DNA of 33,463 nucleotides from Fimbriimonadaceae bacterium (lineage in GTDB: Bacteria > Armatimonadota > Fimbriimonadia > Fimbriimonadales > Fimbriimonadaceae). The notes below the pieces were generated by a model. That model ran no database searches, was not told the origin of the DNA, and saw nothing but the letters and a program-made list of their open reading frames with translations. Below, one piece after another: positions 16,378-23,794 of the stretch. The stretch is taken from positions 1 to 33,463 of the forward strand of contig JAHBTC010000021.1 in NCBI GenBank assembly GCA_019638835.1, written 5' to 3'. The first letter of the stretch is position 1. The number at the start of each line of letters is the position of its first letter. The translations under genes and the position numbers were made by a program.

Positions 16378-16755
16378 ATGAGTGAAGTGCTCCGCAAAGT
16401 CCAAGTGCTGGCCGATGCAACCCGATTTGCCGTGTTTGAGTGCATCAGGGGTTGTGCGGTGAACTGCGAAGACGGGGTTTGCACGTTTGCGGATGGCGAC
16501 GAGGGTTTGGCCGCTATCTGCGACGTGCGATGCCAAGTGCATTGTGCCCCTAGCACCATGACCCACCACCTGAACGCCTTGCGCGAAGCGGGCTTGATCG
16601 AAACGGAGAGACGTGGTCGTAACCTCTTCGCCCGGATCGTGCCTGGCGCCCTCGCCGAACTCGCCCAGCATTTCGACCCGATTCGACATCCCGGAGGCGC
16701 ATCTTCATGCGGTTGCGCTTCCCCGACTCAACCAATGGAGGTAGGAAGCCAATGA
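16378..16755 (+). CDS. Cys-rich ArsR/SmtB-type metal-responsive repressor
   Basis: A 125-residue winged-helix protein of the ArsR/SmtB type. The recognition helix and wing are clear: PSTMTHHLNALREAGLIETERRGRNLFARI. Between the first helix and the recognition helix lies an unusual insertion of about 30 residues with seven Cys (22, 26, 30, 35, 48, 52, 56) and nearby His55, His63 and His64; two more Cys (111, 113) are in the C-terminal tail. Known ArsR-family repressors sense thiophilic metals through such Cys/His groups, so this probably releases DNA on metal binding. The start is set by the TATAAT box 6 nt upstream. Its stop overlaps the ATG of a 25-codon Cys-rich gene by ATGA, so it likely controls that gene and itself. 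Confidence 0.9.
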   Translation: MSEVLRKVQVLADATRFAVFECIRGCAVNCEDGVCTFADGDEGLAAICDVRCQVHCAPSTMTHHLNALREAGLIETERRGRNLFARIVPGALAELAQHFDPIRHPGGASSCGCASPTQPMEVGSQ

Positions 16756-16829
16756 ATAAGGACTGTCCTTGTTGTGGTGGCGGCGAGTGCACTTGCGCTC
16801 CCGGTTGCACTTGTTGCGACTGCTGCTGA
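16752..16829 (+). CDS. 25-residue Cys-rich micro-metallothionein
   Basis: A 25-codon gene beginning MNKDCPCC and ending TCCDCC. Ten of 25 residues are Cys (5, 7, 8, 13, 15, 19, 21, 22, 24, 25), arranged as CXCC, CXC and CXCCXCC; there is no His or aromatic residue. Such composition is typical of metallothioneins. The length resembles the 25-residue copper thioneins of some fungi and is about half that of bacterial SmtA/BmtA or MymT. Translation signals are strong: GGAGGT at 16737-16742, 9 nt before the ATG, and an ATGA overlap with arsR. An intrinsic terminator follows 7 bp after the stop. Probable role: binding of Cu(I), Zn, Cd or a similar metal under control of the ArsR repressor. The metal is unknown and no relatedness to a named family was tested. 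Confidence 0.82.
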   Translation: MNKDCPCCGGGECTCAPGCTCCDCC

Positions 16830-16836
16830 TAGGAAG

Positions 16837-16865
16837 GAGCCCGGCCCCGTAAGGAGGTCGGGCTC
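16837..16865 (+). terminator. Intrinsic terminator after arsR-metallothionein operon
   Basis: Arms 16837-16846 (GAGCCCGGCC) and 16856-16865 (GGTCGGGCTC) form a 10-bp stem with one G-U pair and a 9-nt loop, followed by GTATTATCTATTC. It lies between two convergent genes and could serve both. Its arm GAGCCCG recurs in the pnp terminator. Confidence 0.7.
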
Positions 16866-16872
16866 GTATTAT

Positions 16873-17676
16873 CTATTCACCGATTCGATACTTGGCAAGT
16901 TCGGCTTTCGCGAGTTCTCCGACGTTTTCCAAATACTCCATCCACCGGGCCTGGTACGGTTCTAGAGCCTCCACTATGGACTTCACGACGACGTAATCGC
17001 GGTACCACTTCTGATCGGCCGGCACGACCGACCACGGAGCATTCTTTGGCGAGCATTGCTGGATCACCGCTTCGTACGCAGATTGATAGTCGTCCCAACG
17101 CTCTCGCTCCTTCCAATCGCCCACCGAAAGTTTCCACGCTTTCTCGACTTCTTGTTCGCGTTCCAAGAGGCGCTCCTCCTGCTCTTCTTTGCTGATGTGG
17201 AGGAAGAACTTGAGCATGATCGTTCGATCGCAGGTCAGCAGAGACTCCCATTGATTGATTTGCTCGTATCGCTTCTCCCAGATTGATTGGGGGACCAGTT
17301 CGTGCACCCGGACCACGAGGACATCTTCGTAGTGCGATCGATTGAATACAACGATCTCGCCCGTACCCGGCGTCGCCTTGTGGCAGCGCCAAAGGAAGTC
17401 GTGCGCCAACTCTTCGGCAGTTGGCACCTTGAAACTCACAACGTCCACTGATTGCGCATGGGTGTATCGGAGAACGTTGCGGATGGCGCCGTCCTTGCCG
17501 GCGGTATCCATGCCCTGGAAAACGATCAGAAGCGCATTCTGTCCGGCGAAGAAGAGCAGGTCGAAAAGTTCTTCCATCCGCTTCCCGAGTCGTTGTGTCT
17601 CAAGTTTTGTGGCTTCTTTCTCTCGGTCCTCGGGCGCCCGGGTCGGGATGTCTCGCAAATGGATGGCTCTGGACAT
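16873..17676 (-). CDS. ppk2: Polyphosphate kinase 2 family protein
   Basis: A 267-residue PPK2-family phosphotransferase moving phosphate between polyphosphate and nucleotides. Walker A GMDTAGKDG is at residues 55-63. FNRSHYEDVLVVRVHELV is the typical Walker B and lid-proximal motif, and FFLHISKEEQEERLLERE and WSVVPADQKWYRDY are also family blocks. The length and single-domain form suggest a class I or III PPK2 that uses polyphosphate to phosphorylate ADP or AMP, but direction cannot be read from sequence. It is convergent with the metallothionein operon and divergent from the MerR-like gene. Confidence 0.93.
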   Translation of the reverse strand: MSRAIHLRDIPTRAPEDREKEATKLETQRLGKRMEELFDLLFFAGQNALLIVFQGMDTAGKDGAIRNVLRYTHAQSVDVVSFKVPTAEELAHDFLWRCHKATPGTGEIVVFNRSHYEDVLVVRVHELVPQSIWEKRYEQINQWESLLTCDRTIMLKFFLHISKEEQEERLLEREQEVEKAWKLSVGDWKERERWDDYQSAYEAVIQQCSPKNAPWSVVPADQKWYRDYVVVKSIVEALEPYQARWMEYLENVGELAKAELAKYRIGE

Positions 17677-17752
17677 TGGACTTTAGTGAGTATGGCGAAG
17701 AATCAGATTCAGGTGTCGGTTGAGACTGATTTTTCAGTGTCGCGTAACTGCC

Positions 17753-18274
17753 ATGTATACTTTCTCTGTGCCAACGGTTGACGACTACGCAAATCTGGTG
17801 CCATTTGAACTTGAGGAACTTGTCAGCGCCGTCAATTCAATCTTGAGGGATCGCCCCTCTATGCATATACAGGGCCGGACTGTTCGATATTACATCGCCA
17901 ATGGCTTGCTTCCGCCCCCTAGTGGAGGACCGAAATTTGCCCGATACGGACTCGAACATCTGATTAGAATCGTCTCCATCAGACAATGGCTTGATCAGGG
18001 AGTTTCGCTCGATCAAGCAAAGGCGTGGATTGCGGAGGGTCGCCACGGAGGTGATCCTGAAACTCACGTAAAAAAGTCGCTAGTCCGAGAGTCCCGGCAC
18101 CGACCAGTGTCAGATATCCCTCCGGAAACGCCTTTTGATCGAACCGTTCATGTGATTCGGTTGAGCTCATTTTCAAGGCTAGAAGTTGACACCCGAGCCG
18201 ACTTGCTCAGGGAACTTCAGAGGGCCTCAGAGACGATCCAAAAAGAAATTGCTCGTCTACAAGATAGTTTTTGA
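17753..18274 (+). CDS. MerR-like transcriptional regulator
   Basis: A regulator of about 173 residues with a MerR-type winged helix: GRTVRYYIANGLLPPP (about residues 41-56), GPKFARYGLEHLIRIVSIRQWLD and GVSLDQAKAWI. The C-terminus has a short beta segment (VHVIRLSSFSRLEVD) followed by a helix that may dimerise or bind an effector. The start is uncertain. ATG at 17753 is taken here, but TATACT at 17756-17761 lies exactly 6 nt before an in-frame GTG at 17768, which would be the start of a leaderless mRNA. The next gene, for a vWA protein, begins 77 bp downstream behind a MerR-type promoter, so that gene is the likely target. Confidence 0.82.
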   Translation: MYTFSVPTVDDYANLVPFELEELVSAVNSILRDRPSMHIQGRTVRYYIANGLLPPPSGGPKFARYGLEHLIRIVSIRQWLDQGVSLDQAKAWIAEGRHGGDPETHVKKSLVRESRHRPVSDIPPETPFDRTVHVIRLSSFSRLEVDTRADLLRELQRASETIQKEIARLQDSF

Positions 18275-18302
18275 CACTCGGTGTCTTTAAGTGGTGTATG
18301 AT
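18271..18302 (+). promoter_or_regulatory. MerR-type promoter of the vWA gene
   Basis: TTGACA at 18271-18276 and TATGAT at 18297-18302 are separated by 20 bp. The dyad GACAC-TCG-GTGTC at 18273-18285 overlaps the -35 and the spacer. Over-long spacers with a dyad are the hallmark of MerR-activated promoters. The -35 overlaps the stop codon of the MerR-like gene. GTGTC half-sites also occur at 17713-17717 and 17737-17741 before the regulator gene. Confidence 0.55.
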
Positions 18303-18351
18303 GTCGTTATAGGCGTCGCACTTGTTGGCGTCGCCTGAGCGAGACGACTGT

Positions 18352-19812
18352 ATGAATCACACTCGAACCGTACTTCCCGGTCTGGAAGTAACTCTCGTCG
18401 CACACAAAGACGAGATTCATTCGTTGCTCCTAGCAACTTTAGAAGCTACTAAGTCAGAAAGCCTGGCCGTACGAACTCCGCTGCGGATTGCTTTGGTGAT
18501 CGATAAGAGTGGCTCCATGGGTGGCGACAAACTCGAGATCACGAAAGCCGCTGTAGCCCAGTTCATTCGTACACTGGCCCCGGAAGATCGCGTGGCCGTC
18601 GTTGCTTATGATGATCAAGTGGATGTTCTTTGTGGGCTGGAGGCACCAACAGAAGCGCTTGCGCACCGAGTGGAACACCTGCGGACGGGCGGTAGCACAA
18701 ATCTGTACGGTGGATGGGTGACTGGCGCAAAGATTGTTGGCAATGGTGGGCGCGTCATTCTTCTCTCTGATGGAATGGCGAACGTAGGTCGGTTGACCGA
18801 TGCACAATCGCTTTCAAAACACGCTTTGATCTCATTCGAGAATTACGGAGTGACGACGACGACGATCGGTGTTGGACGAGATTACGACGAAGGATTGATG
18901 GCAGGCATGGCGCAAGCGGGCGGAGGCGCCCACTACTTCGCGCACACTGCAGAATCTATCACGGAAGCGTTTGATCAGGAGCGATACTCTGCGAGCGCAG
19001 TTGTTCTGGAAAGGCTTACGATCAAGTGCAACGGTGTAGATGAACAACTCGGCCACTTTTGGGGCGGAGAGACAAAGAAGAGGGTGTTCGAAGTGAAAGA
19101 CCTCAGTTCGCTTGATTTCAAGATCCACTATCTCAACAAAGAGACTGGCCAGCAAGTCAGCGATTCAGTCACGCTACCAGTTGCTTTCGGGCATTCCGAC
19201 GAAGCCACATTGGAACTCCTGCTGCGACAAGCCAGCAAAGCCGAAGGCGAGATGCTTTCCGTTCGAAATCCGAACGCGGCGACTCAGATGAAGGAACGAC
19301 TCCGAGGCATCGTTCTCAACATATTGGCTCATCCAAAGAGTGACGAACCAATGGTAGCCGGGGTCATTTCCAGGCTCAAAGCATCCATCGCAAGATTGGA
19401 AGTACTCGAAAGGAACTACATTGAGGAGGAGGCAATGTTGCATCGCAAGCGGAGCATGCAAACAAGCTTCAATATGCGAGAAAGAGCGAAGGGTTTTTCA
19501 TCGTTTGAAGATGAGAAAGACATGGTTCGCGAAACAGCAATGGCCTATTCGCAGAAAATTGCTAATGAGAGGCTCGAGTTCGCTATTCCTGCTCTGGAGC
19601 TAGCCCCTTTGGATTCCTGGATTCAATGGAGAGCAATTCCAATCGAGGTTACAGACAATTTGATCACAGTTGCGATGGAGGACTCGCGCAAAGGCTTCCT
19701 GATTAGCGAGATCGAGAGAGCGACCAATCGTCGAGTACAGGCTGTATTCACGACAAGATCGGTGGAAGAAATCCTCAGAGACTTCCGCACGCAGAGAACT
19801 CTCTTTTCCTAA
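18352..19812 (+). CDS. vWA-domain protein with MshEN/GspE-N-like C-terminus
   Basis: A 486-residue soluble protein with no signal peptide. A vWA domain fills about residues 44-215, with a complete MIDAS: DKSGS at 51-55, Thr116 (GGSTNLYGG) and Asp140 (LLSDG). A beta-rich segment follows (about 216-280), then a long helical region (285-400), and a C-terminal module (about 418-480: LDSWIQWRAIPIEV, ITVAMEDSRKGFLISEIERATNRRVQAVF, VEEILRDF). That module resembles the MshEN/GspE-N domain of type II secretion and type IV pilus ATPases, some of which bind c-di-GMP. The fusion is unusual. ATG 18352 is preferred over an upstream TTG because the promoter at 18271-18302 fits it. Function is unknown; probable target of the upstream MerR-like regulator. 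Confidence 0.85.
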   Translation: MNHTRTVLPGLEVTLVAHKDEIHSLLLATLEATKSESLAVRTPLRIALVIDKSGSMGGDKLEITKAAVAQFIRTLAPEDRVAVVAYDDQVDVLCGLEAPTEALAHRVEHLRTGGSTNLYGGWVTGAKIVGNGGRVILLSDGMANVGRLTDAQSLSKHALISFENYGVTTTTIGVGRDYDEGLMAGMAQAGGGAHYFAHTAESITEAFDQERYSASAVVLERLTIKCNGVDEQLGHFWGGETKKRVFEVKDLSSLDFKIHYLNKETGQQVSDSVTLPVAFGHSDEATLELLLRQASKAEGEMLSVRNPNAATQMKERLRGIVLNILAHPKSDEPMVAGVISRLKASIARLEVLERNYIEEEAMLHRKRSMQTSFNMRERAKGFSSFEDEKDMVRETAMAYSQKIANERLEFAIPALELAPLDSWIQWRAIPIEVTDNLITVAMEDSRKGFLISEIERATNRRVQAVFTTRSVEEILRDFRTQRTLFS

Positions 19813-19821
19813 TGACACGAG

Positions 19822-19857
19822 GGCGGATCCCAAGAAACAAGGACCCGCCTCTCCTTT
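19822..19857 (+). terminator. Intrinsic terminator after the vWA gene
   Basis: Arms 19822-19830 (GGCGGATCC) and 19841-19849 (GGACCCGCC) pair with one mismatch around a 10-nt A-rich loop, followed by TCTCCTTTTC. It lies 9 bp after the vWA stop. Confidence 0.65.
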
Positions 19858-19884
19858 TCTGTGAATAGACTTGGCTTCAAAAAA

Positions 19885-19972
19885 TGGAGGAGAGGGTGGG
19901 ATTCGAACCCACGGTAGGTTGCCCTACACCGCATTTCGAGTGCGGCGCACTAGACCACTATGCGACCTCTCC
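19885..19972 (-). tRNA. tRNA-Ser (CGA)
   Basis: An 88-nt class II tRNA on the minus strand. The acceptor stem pairs GGAGAGG with CCTCTCC, and CCA is encoded (19885-19887). The anticodon stem CCGCA/TGCGG holds the loop CTCGAAA, giving anticodon CGA, which reads UCG serine codons. The T arm is GTGGG-TTCGAAT-CCCAC, and a long variable arm (GTAGGGCAACCTAC) is present as expected for tRNA-Ser. It lies 13 bp beyond the stop of the leftward thioredoxin-fold gene. Confidence 0.95.
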
Positions 19973-19985
19973 GCGAGGTTGCGTA

Positions 19986-21998
19986 TTATGGCGCGACTGG
20001 GCCACCCCGCACACGATTAACCGCCTCTTCCACGGACATTGGACCCGTCCGACGGTCGCCTTCAAACACATAAACCCCCGGCGAAGCACCTTTGAGTTCC
20101 TGTACAGCGAGCACCGGTACCTGGCTCCCAAACCGGCCCAAAATTGGCGTGATTGGGCCCGATTCACCGACTACCAGCACTCCGCTCACTCCCTGAATCC
20201 GCACCGCAACGCGATAGAAACCAGCCGCGCGCTGCGTTGTGCCCCGCAATGTGTACGCCACCGCCCCGGTCCAATTTCGAATTCGAGATTGAAGCGATTC
20301 TCGTTCCCCATCGGGCAAAGCCAACGAAAGTCGATTCAGTGTACGAATCAAACCCGCCAGCGGCGATTCCCCGGGACCGTCCAGTGGAGCCGCGTGCGGC
20401 GTGAGGGCCGTCGGAAGTTGCGCATTAGTTCGACCCGCTGCCGGGAGTCCATCTTCCGGCGCGAACTGAAGGGCCCCCTTCGCCACCTGAGTCGCCTCCG
20501 CCAGCACAGCAGGTTCGCCGGACCAGGAGACCACCTCCAGCGCCATATCCAAATAGGCGACGTAGTCCACGAGTGCTCGCTGGTTAGGTGATGCGGCCCC
20601 CGGACTCCGTACGACGTCGCTCAAACCTGATCGAAATCGCCGCATTGAGGGCCATTCATCAAGGATAGGGCGGGCGCGCTCCGGGTCGTTCATCACGCGC
20701 GCGGCCTCCAACATTCGCGCGTAGAAAGTCGCAGTCGGGCCGAGAAGATTGGTCGGTCCGAACTCGTGATCGTCTTCTTGCTCCACCTCGCCTTGGTCAG
20801 TCAGAAACTTCTCGCGAACCGCGATCTCAGAAGGAGATTCGGTAGGTTGCCATCGCAAACTCATCGTTGGTAGGCGGCCTGGCTCAATGCCCCAGGATTC
20901 GGCACTTGGTCGGATAAATGACTGGGTGCGAGGCGTAATCCCGATCCGAAGGTTGCGGCCGAGGGCGTCGCTTTCGGTGTGGATCCATGCCGCAACTCCA
21001 TCCTTCGTGACGAACTCTTCCCAGACGCGATCGAATGTCCATTCCGCGATCCAGCGATCTTCTCTGCTTCCGGTTTGGCGCGCGACGAGCGCTGTGAGGG
21101 CAACCCATTCGGCGGCGGATTCTGCTCGCTTGTCGTATGACATTCGAAGTCGAGGAAAGACTTCTACTTCCTCAAAGATTCCTCCGTGCACCCAGTCCAC
21201 TTGCATGGAACCTCGCATGGCACGGTAGCCACGCTCAAACAAATCTCGATCCCCGACCTGAAGTAAGAACCGCAGGTCAAGCACATTGTTGCGGATCATT
21301 CCCTGACGCACAAAACCAAACTCACCCAATTGCTTTTCGAGTTCATTTGCATATTCGCCGATCTCCACTGAGGATTGATTCTGGAGTTGGGATAGCCTCT
21401 CTTCATCGTCTCGCTGCAACTGCCAAGTGGCCGTGGTGATTTCTCTCGCGCGGGCCTCGTTCTGCCACGAGGAGATTAGATTGAGAAACACAACCGGGTC
21501 GAACCGTTTGCCACGAGGCGCGTCGGCCAAGCCGTTCACTAGCCTTCCCTCAGCATCGGTCACCCAAACCTGAAAGCTCGGATCAAGAGTCGCCTGCGCA
21601 CGGGAGATCGGCAAGAACTGGTATGCCCATTCGGGGCGTTCATCAAGGTCAATCCGAACGCAAATGAACTCTTGATTCATGCGAACCGCTACTTCCGGCG
21701 ATCGAAACACCCACTGATCGTAGGCGCGGGCTTCTTCACTGGATGCCGAGCCGATCACCAGAATCACCGGGAGATCAAGGCGTCTGGCTTCAGCGTACGG
21801 ATCATCGGCAATCGATCGCCAACGAATCGGTAGTCCGGCTCCCGCCTTCATGTATGCCCCGGGCAGCGTCGCGATTGCCCCCGGCTCGGGAGGCGGGATA
21901 AAAGGGCGGCAAACCGTCGTGAGGGCACCTGTCGCGACGAGCGCGAACATGGTGAGGGTGAGCAGCGGATAAGTCCCGCGTTTGCTGCCCTGCGCCAT
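19986..21998 (-). CDS. Membrane-anchored thioredoxin-fold (DUF255-like) protein lacking CXXC
   Basis: A 670-residue protein with one N-terminal hydrophobic segment (about residues 11-30), so probably anchored and facing outward. Residues about 58-165 resemble the thioredoxin-like domain of the DUF255/YyaL family: DPYAEARRLDLPVILVIGS, WVFRSPEVAVRMNQEFICVRIDLDERP and FQVWVTDAEGRLV. In that family a CHWC motif normally follows the first strand; here the position reads SASSEEARAYDQW, with no Cys. The rest is helical, like the alpha-toroid of that family (YRAMRGSMQVDWVHGGIFEEVEVFP). This is a degenerate, probably non-redox homologue, and function is unknown. It is divergent from gatC, 47 bp apart. 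Confidence 0.82.
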   Translation of the reverse strand: MAQGSKRGTYPLLTLTMFALVATGALTTVCRPFIPPPEPGAIATLPGAYMKAGAGLPIRWRSIADDPYAEARRLDLPVILVIGSASSEEARAYDQWVFRSPEVAVRMNQEFICVRIDLDERPEWAYQFLPISRAQATLDPSFQVWVTDAEGRLVNGLADAPRGKRFDPVVFLNLISSWQNEARAREITTATWQLQRDDEERLSQLQNQSSVEIGEYANELEKQLGEFGFVRQGMIRNNVLDLRFLLQVGDRDLFERGYRAMRGSMQVDWVHGGIFEEVEVFPRLRMSYDKRAESAAEWVALTALVARQTGSREDRWIAEWTFDRVWEEFVTKDGVAAWIHTESDALGRNLRIGITPRTQSFIRPSAESWGIEPGRLPTMSLRWQPTESPSEIAVREKFLTDQGEVEQEDDHEFGPTNLLGPTATFYARMLEAARVMNDPERARPILDEWPSMRRFRSGLSDVVRSPGAASPNQRALVDYVAYLDMALEVVSWSGEPAVLAEATQVAKGALQFAPEDGLPAAGRTNAQLPTALTPHAAPLDGPGESPLAGLIRTLNRLSLALPDGERESLQSRIRNWTGAVAYTLRGTTQRAAGFYRVAVRIQGVSGVLVVGESGPITPILGRFGSQVPVLAVQELKGASPGVYVFEGDRRTGPMSVEEAVNRVRGGPVAP

Positions 21999-22045
21999 AG
22001 GGTCATTGTGACACCCGAACTTAGCCGGAGAGGTAACGTTGAATC

Positions 22046-22336
22046 ATGCCGATTTCGCTGGACGAAGTGCGCCACGTGGCACGACTCGCCCGGCTCGACC
22101 TGGACGAGAAAGAACTCGCGGTTTTTCAGGGAGAGTTGAACTCACTCCTGGTTCATTTTCAAGACCTTGACGGAGCCGATCTTCGGGGTTATCTTCCGAA
22201 GCCTCATGCGGTCGCCCTCAGCAATGTGATGGCCGATGACGTCGCCCTAGCCGGGCTGACTCGAGAAGCGGCACTATCGAACGCGGCCCGCAGTCGTGCC
22301 GGTTTGTTCATTGTCCCCACGATCATCGAGGAGTAA
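22046..22336 (+). CDS. gatC: Asp-tRNA(Asn)/Glu-tRNA(Gln) amidotransferase subunit C
   Basis: Small 96-residue subunit that wraps around GatA and links it to GatB in the tRNA-dependent amidotransferase. Family features are VRHVARLARLDLDEKELAVFQGELNSLL, a central acidic linker, and TREAALSNAARSRAGLFIVPTIIE. It lies 3 bp before gatA. A TAACGT hexamer at 22034-22039 sits exactly 6 nt before the ATG, although GGAGAGG at 22027-22033 could also be a distant ribosome site. gatB is not in the window. Confidence 0.95.
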   Translation: MPISLDEVRHVARLARLDLDEKELAVFQGELNSLLVHFQDLDGADLRGYLPKPHAVALSNVMADDVALAGLTREAALSNAARSRAGLFIVPTIIEE

Positions 22337-22339
22337 TCG

Positions 22340-23785
22340 GTGTCGCTTCCCATCACGGCTTCGGCACTGGCCGAGGGATTACGGACGCGTCAGTTCAGCG
22401 CCATCGAAGTCGCCCAACACTTTTTGCAACAGATTGAGGTACGAGACGGTGAACTCGGCTGCTTCCTCACCGTCGAACCAGAACGCACACTTGCCCAAGC
22501 CCAAATGGCGCAAGACATGCTTGACCGCGGTGAGGGCGGGCCGCTCACCGGTGTACCGATCGCCCTTAAAGACAATCTGATTACGCACGGGCAGCGGACA
22601 ACGGCCGCGAGCAAAATTCTCGAGACTTATATTCCACCATTTGACGGGGATGTAGCCGAGGCCCTCGTTTCAGGTGGGATCCCTGTGCTTGGTAAAACGA
22701 ATCTAGATGAGTTCGCCATGGGGACGAGCACGGAGAACAGCGCGTACCAAGTCACACGCAATCCGTGGGATACGAAGACTTCGCCCGGGGGATCAAGCGG
22801 AGGCTCGGCAGCGAGTGTTGCCGGCGGCCTTGCGCCAATTTCATTGGGTTCAGACACGGGTGGCTCGATTCGGCAACCGGCTTCGCTGACCGGCACCGTT
22901 GGTTTCAAACCGACTTACGGGAGAGTCTCGCGCTACGGCTTGATTGCATTCGCCTCCAGCCTTGACCAAATCGGTCCATTCGGGCTGACGGTAGAGGACG
23001 TTGCGCTCGCCGCGCAGGCCATCATGCGACACGACCATCGGGACAGCACTTCACTTCTGGATGCGGCGCTGAAGCCCGATGCCTTCAAAACAAGGTCGGT
23101 GAAAGGTTTGCGATTTGCCTTGCCGTCGGAAACAATGGGCGAGGAAACCGAACCAGGAGTTCGCACGGTGATCGAGTCCACCGTGGCAAGACTCCGTGCG
23201 GAAGGTGCCGAAGTGGACGAAGTCAGTTTGCCGTCGCTCAATCTTGGCATTACAACGTATTACATTATTGCCCCGGCTGAGGCAAGCAGCAACTTGGCTC
23301 GGTTCGACGGGATCCGGTACGGTCCGCGTGCCGATGCGGCCGGAGCCGATGCCATTATCAGTGCTACCCGAGGTCAAAGATTTGGCCACGAAGTCAAACT
23401 TCGCATCATGGTCGGCACATACGCATTGTCGGCCGGATACTTCGACGCATACTACGTTCGAGCGCAGCAAATGAGGGCGAAAATGGCCGCCGAGATTGAT
23501 GCCTTATGGTCGAAGTACGATGCCGTGATCTCACCGACAAGTCCATGTGTAGCCTTCCCAATCGGGGAGATTGATTCGATGTCACTCAAGTTGATGGATT
23601 TCTGCACAATTCCCGCTAACATGGGCGGTTATCCGGCGATCTCCTTGCCTGCCGGGCTCAGTAAGGGATTACCGGTGGGCGTCCAATTGATGGGGCCAGT
23701 GATGGGCGACGAAGGGGTTCTTAGCGCAGCCCGAGGCTTAGAACAACTGCTTGACCTCAACCCAATGCGGCCTCCGAACGTCTAG
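22340..23785 (+). CDS. gatA: Asp-tRNA(Asn)/Glu-tRNA(Gln) amidotransferase subunit A
   Basis: Amidase subunit that releases ammonia from glutamine for transamidation of mischarged tRNA. The Ser-cisSer-Lys triad of the amidase signature family can be placed at Lys77 (IALKDN), Ser152 (PGGSSGGSA) and Ser176 (SDTGGSIRQPA). The 481-residue length is typical. The start is GTG, 3 bp after the gatC stop, and the conserved N-terminus of the family begins directly after it. The next gene follows by only 9 bp and may share the transcript. Confidence 0.96.
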   Translation: MSLPITASALAEGLRTRQFSAIEVAQHFLQQIEVRDGELGCFLTVEPERTLAQAQMAQDMLDRGEGGPLTGVPIALKDNLITHGQRTTAASKILETYIPPFDGDVAEALVSGGIPVLGKTNLDEFAMGTSTENSAYQVTRNPWDTKTSPGGSSGGSAASVAGGLAPISLGSDTGGSIRQPASLTGTVGFKPTYGRVSRYGLIAFASSLDQIGPFGLTVEDVALAAQAIMRHDHRDSTSLLDAALKPDAFKTRSVKGLRFALPSETMGEETEPGVRTVIESTVARLRAEGAEVDEVSLPSLNLGITTYYIIAPAEASSNLARFDGIRYGPRADAAGADAIISATRGQRFGHEVKLRIMVGTYALSAGYFDAYYVRAQQMRAKMAAEIDALWSKYDAVISPTSPCVAFPIGEIDSMSLKLMDFCTIPANMGGYPAISLPAGLSKGLPVGVQLMGPVMGDEGVLSAARGLEQLLDLNPMRPPNV

Positions 23786-23794
23786 GAAAGAGAT

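Noticed and set aside
18322-18351. TTG at 18322 as start of the vWA protein
   Set aside because: It adds ten residues unlike a domain start; the ATG at 18352 suits the promoter distance better.
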